Positions 53,220-59,256 of a stretch of 59,256 nucleotides of DNA are shown one piece after another. This DNA is from Pseudomonadota bacterium (GTDB taxonomy: Bacteria; Pseudomonadota; Gammaproteobacteria; Steroidobacterales; Woeseiaceae). The notes under the pieces were generated by a model. It did not search any database, was not told where the DNA came from, and saw only the letters and a list, made by a program, of their open reading frames with translations. Numbering within the stretch: the stretch's first letter is position 1; each line of letters starts with the position of its first letter. The translations under genes were made by a program, and so were the position numbers. The stretch is from positions 1 through 59,256 of the forward strand of contig JAHKKM010000002.1 of assembly GCA_020027645.1 (NCBI GenBank), in the 5' to 3' direction.

Positions 53220-55598
53220 CTATTCTCTTAGTTCCGCGCCATAATCCAGCTGTAGCTTGCGTACGACCGTTTGCATCGCAAAGTCTGCATCTTGGTCGGT
53301 AAGGGTGCGGGATGTTTCTTGCAAAATCAAGCCTAAAGCAATGCTTTTTAGCCCGGCTTCTATGCCTGGGCCCTTGTAAACATCAAAGATCCTGACCTCA
53401 CGAATCAGGTCTGGCAGGGCTTGCGCAACCGCGTGTTGTAATTGCGCCGCAGAAACCTCGTCCTTGACTATGACTGCAATGTCGCGCCGTATGGACGGGA
53501 AACGGGACACGGGGCTTGCAACAGCGATCTTCGCGGAAAATACAGCATCGGCATCGAGCTCGAAGAGAAACACGTCCTTGCGCAACCCCAGCTGTTTTGC
53601 GACTGCCGGATGGAGTTTACCGACGTACCCCACAGCAATGTCGTGTCGCCGGATAGCCGCCGCTTGCCCTGGTTGCAGCGAGTCGATGTCGGTGGGCGAA
53701 TAGGTAAAGTCACTGGCGCTGCCGGTAAGTGCCAGCACGGCCTGGATGTCCGATTTTATGTCAAAGAAATCAACCGTTCGGGCCTTGTCCGCCCACTGTT
53801 CTCCGAGGGCCGGACCGATGGCAAGTCCCGCGACCCGCATGGTTTCAACGGGCGCATCCAGCTTGCCATGAAATGACTTGCCGATTTCAAACAGCCGCAC
53901 CCTTTCCTGTTGTCTCGACAAATTCATGACTGCAGCAGCAAGCATTCCTGTGCAAAGGCTGCCACGCATGACAGCCATCTCCGACGAGATCGGATTGCTC
54001 AAAACCAGTTCTGACGAGCGCCCGGTCAGCAGACGATCTGTACCGGGATCGACGAAACTGTAGGTAACTACCTCCCGATAGTCGCGCGCAACCATCGTGT
54101 CAGCGACGAGTTCGAGGTCTACACGCGCTTCGGTTACATCACCGAGCGGCAACTCGGCGACATCTGTTCGCTCCGGAATGCGGTCATAGCCGAAAATCCG
54201 CGCGACCTCCTCAATAAGATCGTGTTCGATTCTCAGATCGAACCGGAAACGCGGCACACGAGCGCTCCAGCCGTCGCCCTGTCGCTCAAGATCGATTTGC
54301 AAGGACTTAAGAATCCGCTCGACCACCTCGGTTTCAATGTCGATGCCAAGCAATCGGGAAAGCTGGGATCGCCTCAACAGGATTTCTGCAGGTTGCGGAA
54401 GATGCTGTTGATCGACAACGTCGGTCAATGGACCTGCAGCACCACCGCAAATACCCAGTAACAACTCTGTGGCCCGGTCAACGGCTTTGCCCTGCAGCGC
54501 AGGATCCACGCCACGTTCGAACCGCAAGGAGGCATCGGTATGAAGCGCGTAACGTCTGGCCCGCCCGGCTACAACGTCTTGCGGCCAGAAGGCAGCTTCG
54601 AGGAAGACATTCACGGTCTGGGGTGACACCGAGGTTGAGCGACCACCCATGATCCCAGCCAGTCCAATGGGTCCGGAATCGTCGCTGACTACCAACGTGT
54701 CCTCGTGCAATTCGATTTCGCGGTCGTCAAGCAGCACCAGCTTTTCGCCTGGTCGCGCAAATCGCGGGCGGATCGTCCCAGTCAGGCGGTCACGGTCATA
54801 GGCATGCAAGGGCTGGCCGAGTTCGAGCATGACGTAATTCGTAACGTCCACCACCGGGTGAATCGAGCGCAGACCGGCTCGCCTCAGTCGCTCCTGCATC
54901 CACAACGGGCTTGCCGCATCGGCATCGATGTTGCGAATGACCCGCCCGGCAAAACGCGGGCATGCGGCCGGAGTATCGATGACCACCTTGTGCTTGTCTT
55001 TGCCCGTCACGACGACTGCCGGTTGATCACGCGGCAACAAGGAGCTTCCGGTCACTGCAGACAGGTCCCTGGCGAGGCCGGAGACGCTGAAACAGTCCCC
55101 TCGATTGGGCGTCAGGTTCACTTCCAGAATCGTATCGGGCAGAGCCAGAAACCCTGCCAGATCTGCGCCGGTTGGCGCATCCTGCGGCAATTCGATGATT
55201 CCGTCAGATTCGTCGCCAAGGCCGAGTTCAATTGCCGAGCACAACATGCCGTTCGACACAACACCACGAATGGTCGTGCGTTGCAGTTTGAGCCCGTTTG
55301 GCAATTCGACGCCTGGCGCGGCAAAGGCCGCCTTCATCCCCTGGCGAACATTCGGTGCGCCGCAAACGACTTCCACAGTCGCTCCCTTGCCGGTGCGAAC
55401 CTGACACACGCTCAGCTTGTCGGCATCCGGGTGTTTCGAAACCGACATGACTTCTGCGACCCGGACGTCTTTAAGGTTGGCGCCTTGCACGACGAAGTCA
55501 TCGACTTCGTGGCCAGCCATGGTCAGTTGATGTACCAGCGCAGCGGAATCAAGGTTCGGATCCACCCACTCGCGCAACCAGTTTTCAGAAAACTTCAT
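53220..55598 (-). CDS. pheT: Phenylalanyl-tRNA synthetase beta subunit
   Basis: The 792-residue subunit of the alpha2-beta2 synthetase opens with [17 protein letters not shown]. Then come the tRNA-binding EMAP domain ([21 protein letters not shown]), the B3/B4 editing region ([22 protein letters not shown]), B5 ([14 protein letters not shown]) and the catalytic-like core. It ends with the ferredoxin-fold anticodon-binding domain ([17 protein letters not shown]). The length is normal. It follows pheS by 12 bp and is co-transcribed with ihfA, as in E. coli. Confidence 0.97.
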   Translation of the reverse strand: MKFSENWLREWVDPNLDSAALVHQLTMAGHEVDDFVVQGANLKDVRVAEVMSVSKHPDADKLSVCQVRTGKGATVEVVCGAPNVRQGMKAAFAAPGVELPNGLKLQRTTIRGVVSNGMLCSAIELGLGDESDGIIELPQDAPTGADLAGFLALPDTILEVNLTPNRGDCFSVSGLARDLSAVTGSSLLPRDQPAVVVTGKDKHKVVIDTPAACPRFAGRVIRNIDADAASPLWMQERLRRAGLRSIHPVVDVTNYVMLELGQPLHAYDRDRLTGTIRPRFARPGEKLVLLDDREIELHEDTLVVSDDSGPIGLAGIMGGRSTSVSPQTVNVFLEAAFWPQDVVAGRARRYALHTDASLRFERGVDPALQGKAVDRATELLLGICGGAAGPLTDVVDQQHLPQPAEILLRRSQLSRLLGIDIETEVVERILKSLQIDLERQGDGWSARVPRFRFDLRIEHDLIEEVARIFGYDRIPERTDVAELPLGDVTEARVDLELVADTMVARDYREVVTYSFVDPGTDRLLTGRSSELVLSNPISSEMAVMRGSLCTGMLAAAVMNLSRQQERVRLFEIGKSFHGKLDAPVETMRVAGLAIGPALGEQWADKARTVDFFDIKSDIQAVLALTGSASDFTYSPTDIDSLQPGQAAAIRRHDIAVGYVGKLHPAVAKQLGLRKDVFLFELDADAVFSAKIAVASPVSRFPSIRRDIAVIVKDEVSAAQLQHAVAQALPDLIREVRIFDVYKGPGIEAGLKSIALGLILQETSRTLTDQDADFAMQTVVRKLQLDYGAELRE

Positions 55599-55610
55599 GG
55601 TGCAACCTGA

Positions 55611-56594
55611 CTAGCGGAATTGCCGGAGAAACTGCAGGTCATTCTCAAAAAATGACCTGAGGTCGGTAACGCCGTACCGGAGCATGGCAAGACGCTCGAC
55701 GCCTATGCCGAATGCATAGCCGGTAAATTCCTCGGCATCGATGCCGGCGCGTTCAAGAACGTTGGGATGCACCATTCCGCAACCAAGGATCTCCAGCCAC
55801 TTTCCCTCCTCCCACAATACATCGACTTCCGCAGACGGCTCGGTGAAGGGGAAATAGGAGGGTCGAAATCGCAGCTTTGCGTCACGCTCGAAAAAGCGTT
55901 CGACAAACTGGTGCAATACGGCCTTGAGATTGGCGAAGCTGATATTGCGATCGATGACCAGGCCCTCCACCTGATGAAACATTGGTGTATGCGTCTGGTC
56001 GGAATCACAACGGTAGACCCGACCCGGCGCAATGATCCGGATCGGCACGCCCTCTTCGACCATCGAGCGTATCTGTACCGGTGAGGTGTGAGTCCGTAAC
56101 AGATTGCCGCCAGGGAAGTAGAAGGTGTCATGCATCGCCCGAGCCGGGTGGTTTTCCGGAATATTCAGGGCAGTGAAATTATGAAAGTCATCCTCGATCT
56201 CCGGGCCCGAGCGGACACCGAATCCTGCGTTCATGAACATGCGTTCGATGCGGGCCATGGTCTTGGTCACCGGGTGCCGCCCGCCAAGTGACAGGCCACG
56301 TCCAGGCAAGGTGACGTCCAAGGCATCCGCGCGCAGCTTGACTTCCAGTGCCTGTCGCTCGAGCACCTCCCGGCGCTGCTCTATGAGCGCATGGACTTCG
56401 TTTTTGACCCGGTTGAGTTCCTGCCCGGCCGCAGGACGTTGCTCTGCGGCAAGTTCACTCAGGTTCCTCAGGACTGCAGTTACCGCACCCTTTTTCCCGA
56501 GAAAAGCTACTCGTACCGCATCAAGTGCAGCAAGATCAGCGGCATTCGCTATCTGAACTTGCGCCGCCGTCAAAAGCTCGACTGGTCCCCGCAT
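55611..56594 (-). CDS. pheS: Phenylalanyl-tRNA synthetase alpha subunit
   Basis: This is the catalytic subunit, 327 residues. It has an N-terminal coiled coil (about 1-85) and a class II core with motif 1 around [25 protein letters not shown]. Motif 2 is [26 protein letters not shown] and motif 3 [21 protein letters not shown] ([20 protein letters not shown]). [19 protein letters not shown] follows motif 2. The 60-bp gap to rplT contains no leader peptide with Phe codons or terminator, unlike E. coli pheM. Confidence 0.97.
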   Translation of the reverse strand: MRGPVELLTAAQVQIANAADLAALDAVRVAFLGKKGAVTAVLRNLSELAAEQRPAAGQELNRVKNEVHALIEQRREVLERQALEVKLRADALDVTLPGRGLSLGGRHPVTKTMARIERMFMNAGFGVRSGPEIEDDFHNFTALNIPENHPARAMHDTFYFPGGNLLRTHTSPVQIRSMVEEGVPIRIIAPGRVYRCDSDQTHTPMFHQVEGLVIDRNISFANLKAVLHQFVERFFERDAKLRFRPSYFPFTEPSAEVDVLWEEGKWLEILGCGMVHPNVLERAGIDAEEFTGYAFGIGVERLAMLRYGVTDLRSFFENDLQFLRQFR

Positions 56595-56654
56595 GAATCG
56601 AATGATCTGTCCCGGTGGATCGTCAGCGATCGCCGCGACCTCACCAGGTCAGAG

Positions 56655-57011
56655 CTATGCGAGTGCCGCTTTTGCCTGCGCCGCGATCGCACCAAAGGCT
56701 TCAGGATCGTGCACGGCGATATCTGCCAGCACTTTGCGATCGATCTCCATTTGGGCCCGATTCAAGCCATTGATCAGCTTGCTGTATGACATGCCATGCA
56801 GCCGGGCTGCCGCGTTTATGCGAGCAATCCACAGCGCGCGGAACTCGCGCTTGCGCTGGCGGCGATCACGGTACTCGTACTGGCCGGCTTTGATTACGGC
56901 CTGTTTGGCCGCCCGATACACGGTACTGCGGGCGTTGTAATAACCCTTGGCCTTGCCGAGGATCTTTTTGTGGCGCGCGTTCGCGATAACGCCGCGTTTA
57001 ACTCTTGCCAT
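56655..57011 (-). CDS. rplT: 50S ribosomal protein L20
   Basis: The 118-residue basic protein begins [36 protein letters not shown] ([20 protein letters not shown]) and continues [22 protein letters not shown] and [20 protein letters not shown], the L20 signature. It binds 23S rRNA early in 50S assembly and in many bacteria represses its own operon. It follows rpmI by 12 bp. Confidence 0.98.
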   Translation of the reverse strand: MARVKRGVIANARHKKILGKAKGYYNARSTVYRAAKQAVIKAGQYEYRDRRQRKREFRALWIARINAAARLHGMSYSKLINGLNRAQMEIDRKVLADIAVHDPEAFGAIAAQAKAALA

Positions 57012-57023
57012 GACTCAATCTCC

Positions 57024-57221
57024 TCAACTGTACGGGAGCATGCGGCGCACGCCCTTGACGTCGCAATCCGCAACCTGCTGGGTCATCCCCAGTTGTCGCT
57101 TACGCTTCGACTTCTTTTTGGTCAGGATATGATTGAGATGGGATTGGGCTCTCTTGTAGCCGCCCTTGCCCGTCCGGCGGAAGCGCTTTGCGGCGCCCCG
57201 GTTGGTCTTCATTTTCGACAT
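57024..57221 (-). CDS. rpmI: 50S ribosomal protein L35
   Basis: The 65-residue protein, [19 protein letters not shown] then [26 protein letters not shown], is L35 at its usual length. The ATG at 57221 has GGAG 8 bp upstream. A longer frame reaching 57260 adds unrelated residues and is rejected. Confidence 0.97.
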   Translation of the reverse strand: MSKMKTNRGAAKRFRRTGKGGYKRAQSHLNHILTKKKSKRKRQLGMTQQVADCDVKGVRRMLPYS

Positions 57222-57321
57222 TAGCGTCTCCGATTTTATAGCCATGCCACGTACACGCAAATGCGAGCCGCGGCAGGCGGGTATTAGCGTTCGCGCACCA
57301 GCTTGCGCACTTGGCCGTTAC

Positions 57322-57840
57322 TCACTTTTTCTTTGGTGACATGACCATGATCATCTGCCGCCCTTCCAACTGCGGCGTCTGCTCAACGACACCAAATTCT
57401 TCAAGGTCATCCTTGACCCGGGCCAGAAGCTTCGCACCCAGTTCCTGGTGCGCCATTTCCCTGCCTCTGAACCGCAACGTGACCTTTGCCTTGTCACCGT
57501 CTTCGAGGAACTCAATGAGTTTCCTCAACTTGACTTTATAGTCGCCGGCTTCCGTGCCAGGTCGAAACTTGATTTCCTTGACGTGCACCTGCTTCTGCTT
57601 GCGCTTGGCAGTCTGTGCCTTCTTGTTCAGTTCGAATATGTACTTCCCGAAGTCCATCACTCGACAAACAGGCGGGTCCGCTGTCGGCGAAACTTCGACG
57701 AGATCCAGCTCTCCGTCGCGTGCTATCTGCAAAGCGGCTGACAGTGACATCACACCTGCCTGCTCCCCATCTGCCCCGATTACCCTGACCTTCGGCGCAT
57801 CGATCTCTTCATTGCGCCTAACACGCTTTGTGGCTGCGAT
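57322..57840 (-). CDS. infC: Translation initiation factor IF-3, AUC start codon
   Basis: The 172-residue factor has an N-terminal domain ([56 protein letters not shown]), a Lys-rich linker ([17 protein letters not shown]) and a C-terminal domain ([36 protein letters not shown]). Translating from the first ATG (57753) would remove about 29 conserved residues. Upstream the frame continues through [11 protein letters not shown] to an ATC at 57840, with GGAGG 8 bp before it. Family knowledge: infC commonly starts with AUU/AUC/AUA, which lets IF-3 repress its own translation. thrS, the usual upstream gene, is not adjacent. Confidence 0.94.
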   Translation of the reverse strand: MAATKRVRRNEEIDAPKVRVIGADGEQAGVMSLSAALQIARDGELDLVEVSPTADPPVCRVMDFGKYIFELNKKAQTAKRKQKQVHVKEIKFRPGTEAGDYKVKLRKLIEFLEDGDKAKVTLRFRGREMAHQELGAKLLARVKDDLEEFGVVEQTPQLEGRQMIMVMSPKKK

Positions 57841-57860
57841 CCTTGTATCCTCCGAACAAC

Positions 57861-57890
57861 AAAAATGCCACGGTCTGCCAAAGCAGACCG
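57861..57890 (-). promoter_or_regulatory. Hairpin in the infC leader, terminator-like
   Basis: On the minus strand CGGTCTGC and GCAGACCG form a perfect 8-bp stem with a TTTG loop, then TGGCATTTTTG. It lies 20 bp upstream of the infC ribosome-binding site. The T run is displaced by five bases, so it may be a weak attenuator, or a terminator for upstream transcription. Confidence 0.5.
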
Positions 57891-57902
57891 CGGGACGCGA
57901 AT

Positions 57903-57931
57903 TCTATAGACCCAAATGCAAGGAAACAAGG
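57903..57931 (-). promoter_or_regulatory. Weak candidate promoter for infC
   Basis: On the minus strand TATAGA (57908-57903) is a reasonable -10, but upstream only CCTTGT (17-bp spacing) or TTGTTT (15-bp spacing) serves as -35. It precedes the leader hairpin and the AUC start of infC. Confidence 0.3.
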
Positions 57932-58087
57932 CCCGGCACGCTGCGAAATGACTGAAAATTCGCAGAAAAATACCCTGATCCTGCCGTTTCGCGCCGAGCC
58001 GGGTCATCGCGCTGTGCGCTGCTGCGCCCTTGGCACTGGCTGCATCGCGGAATAGGTGCGGCGGCAACAACGTCTTGCACTCAAATC

Positions 58088-58162
58088 TGGTGGGCGATGA
58101 TGGTTTCGAACCAACGACCTCCACGATGTCAACGTGGCGCTCTACCCCTGAGCTAATCGCCC
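58088..58162 (-). tRNA. tRNA-Val (anticodon GAC)
   Basis: On the minus strand the 75-nt gene has acceptor GGGCGAT/ATCGCCC and a D arm GCTC/GAGC. The anticodon stem CCACG/CGTGG holds loop TTGACAT, so the anticodon is GAC. The T arm is GTTGG/CCATC with TTCGAAA, the discriminator is A and CCA is encoded. The second T-stem pair is a T-T mismatch, which is unusual but does not abolish the cloverleaf. Confidence 0.93.
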
Positions 58163-58172
58163 CCTGAAAAAT
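58145..58172. repeat. 28-bp direct repeat, copy 1 (5' end of tRNA-Val plus flank)
   Basis: The 28 bp here (cccctgagctaatcgccccc, then tgaaaaat) are identical to 58191-58218. The copy contains the first 18 nt of tRNA-Val and 10 bp of its 5' flank. Confidence 0.9.
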
Positions 58173-58190
58173 CCTGCCTTCGCTTGAATG

Positions 58191-58218
58191 CCCCTGAGCT
58201 AATCGCCCCCTGAAAAAT
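58191..58218 (-). pseudogene. Truncated duplicate of the tRNA-Val 5' end
   Basis: This second copy of the 28-bp repeat lies 46 bp upstream of the tRNA-Val. It has the same 10-bp flank and the first 18 nt of the tRNA (GGGCGATTAGCTCAGGGG on the minus strand), then diverges. It is best read as the remnant of a second tRNA-Val unit after internal deletion. Confidence 0.75.
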
Positions 58219-58317
58219 GCTTTGCCAGCCACCCTTTGCGTGGGCCCGGAGGCCGGCGGGCGCACAAAGATACTGAAGGCCCTGTTCGTCTGCAAGGCTT
58301 GCCGGCGGACCGGTTTT

Positions 58318-59256
58318 TTAGCTGGCGAGCCGATCGGTGAGGCCAAGCCCGGCCTTGCGCATTTCCTGGATCTGGTCCCGCAACCGGGCGGCTTCTTCAA
58401 ACTCGAGGTCCCTGGCGTGTTTCAGCATCTTCCGTTCGAGTGACTGGGCCTTCCGCAGTAACTGCTCCGGGGTCATGGCCAGGTAGCCTGCCGCTTCCTC
58501 TGCCGCACGTCGATTGCCGAGTTCAGTCGCCGGATAGGCAGCCTCCATGACATCTGAAACCTGCTTGATAATCGTTGCCGGTTCGATGCCATGCTGCAGA
58601 TTGTGAGCCACCTGGCGCTCGCGGCGCCGGTTGGTTTCGTCTATTGCCCGTTGCATCGAGCCGGTCATCTTGTCTGCATACAGCAGGGCTTTGCCGTTCA
58701 GGTGGCGGGCGGCGCGCCCTATCGTCTGGATGAGGGAGCGTTCCGAACGCAAAAACCCTTCCTTGTCGGCATCCAGGATCGCGACCAGTGACACCTCGGG
58801 CATATCAAGCCCCTCGCGCAACAGGTTGATACCGACCAGTACGTCGAATGCGCCGAGTCGCAAGTCCCGAATGATTTCGGTTCGTTCGACGGTTCCGATG
58901 TCCGAATGCAGGTATCGCACTCGCACGTTGTGCTCCTGCAGATAATCGGTCAGGTCCTCCGCCATTCTCTTGGTCAGGGTTGTAATAAGGACCCGTTCAT
59001 CTACTGCGACACGCTGACGTATTTCAGAAAGAACGTCATCCACCTGGGTTCTGGCGGGACGCACCTCAAGCGCCGGATCGACCAGACCGGTCGGCCGGAC
59101 AAGCTGCTCGACCACTTGATCGGCATGTGCCATTTCGAAGTCACCCGGCGTCGCCGACACGTAGATGGTTTGCGGCGACAAGCGTTCGAATTCATCGAAC
59201 CGCAACGGCCGATTATCCAGCGCCGATGGCAGGCGGAATCCGTATTCCACCAGGGT
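58318..59256 (-). CDS. uvrB: Excinuclease ABC subunit B, C-terminal part (5' end beyond the window)
   Basis: The frame runs off the right edge; the visible 312 residues are the C-terminal half of UvrB, the damage-verifying helicase of nucleotide excision repair. They begin [18 protein letters not shown]. Helicase motifs IV-VI follow ([54 protein letters not shown]). At the C-terminus is a UVR domain ([23 protein letters not shown]) that contacts UvrC. The gene ends at a TAA at 58318. No strong terminator follows before the tRNA-Val. Confidence 0.97.
   Translation of the reverse strand, partial: TLVEYGFRLPSALDNRPLRFDEFERLSPQTIYVSATPGDFEMAHADQVVEQLVRPTGLVDPALEVRPARTQVDDVLSEIRQRVAVDERVLITTLTKRMAEDLTDYLQEHNVRVRYLHSDIGTVERTEIIRDLRLGAFDVLVGINLLREGLDMPEVSLVAILDADKEGFLRSERSLIQTIGRAARHLNGKALLYADKMTGSMQRAIDETNRRRERQVAHNLQHGIEPATIIKQVSDVMEAAYPATELGNRRAAEEAAGYLAMTPEQLLRKAQSLERKMLKHARDLEFEEAARLRDQIQEMRKAGLGLTDRLAS

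Noticed and set aside
57024..57260. Longer L35 reading frame from 57260
   Set aside because: The added 13 residues are not part of L35; the ATG at 57221 has a proper ribosome-binding site and gives the standard 65 residues.
58145..58218. tRNA-associated attachment site of an integrative element
   Set aside because: The repeat covers the 5' end and flank of the tRNA, not its 3' end, and there is no integrase or element between the copies.
57780..58400. Minus-strand frame of 206 codons
   Set aside because: It runs through the tRNA-Val, its duplicate and the end of uvrB and the start of infC; it cannot be a protein gene.
1..59256. CRISPR arrays, insertion sequences, phage or toxin-antitoxin genes
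   Set aside because: No regularly spaced repeats, transposase, integrase or typical defence genes were seen anywhere in the window.

Overview
The window is a bacterial chromosome segment, densely packed and moderately GC-rich, with no phage, transposon or CRISPR array. Gene content and order point to a gammaproteobacterium. The evidence is the block infC-rpmI-rplT-pheS-pheT-ihfA-merR with tRNA-Pro, the run fabD-fabG-acpP-fabF-pabC-mltG-tmk-holB-pilZ, a fused aspartokinase/diaminopimelate decarboxylase, a rhombosortase and a SAM-I riboswitch in front of metB-metX. A Xanthomonadales/Woeseiaceae-like affiliation fits, but that is inference from gene order and not from a tree.

Layout. 1-1.9 kb (+): the C-terminal end of a fatty-acid oxidation 3-hydroxyacyl-CoA dehydrogenase, then a double cNMP-binding/rhodanese protein. 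2-10.8 kb (-): pilZ, holB, tmk, mltG, pabC, pabB, fabF, acpP, fabG and fabD, a compact run with several ATGA overlaps. 10.8-17 kb: a rhombosortase gene divergent from the type II secretion operon gspGHIJKLMN; gspCDEF are not in the window. 17-24.4 kb (-): an AddAB-like helicase/nuclease pair and a CaiB/BaiF CoA-transferase. 24.5-30 kb: a small secreted protein, a two-domain sulfurtransferase, etfBA, a peroxiredoxin, an acyl-CoA dehydrogenase and a [2Fe-2S] ferredoxin.

30.4-38.5 kb (+): a branched-chain amino acid operon (ilvC, an IlvA-like dehydratase, leuA, ilvE, leuCDB). It is preceded by a leucine-rich leader peptide and an intrinsic terminator, the classical layout of transcription attenuation. 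38.5-50.8 kb (-): metX and metB behind a SAM-I riboswitch, the lysC-lysA fusion behind a structured leader with its own terminator, ilvD, a membrane Ser/Thr kinase carrying Calx-beta domains, a GlcD/D2HGDH-like flavoprotein and a second PLP dehydratase. Most of this half of the window is amino-acid biosynthesis under RNA-level control.

51.1-59.3 kb: an orphan protein with a class III nucleotide cyclase-like domain (+), then on the minus strand tRNA-Pro(GGG), a MerR-like regulator, ihfA, pheT, pheS, rplT, rpmI, infC (AUC start), tRNA-Val(GAC) with a truncated duplicate of its 5' end, and the 3' part of uvrB.

The least explained items are the orphan cyclase-like protein, the kinase/Calx-beta fusion, the structured leader of lysC-lysA, the loss of iron-sulfur cysteines in the AddB-like protein, and the linkage of a rhombosortase to the type II secretion operon.
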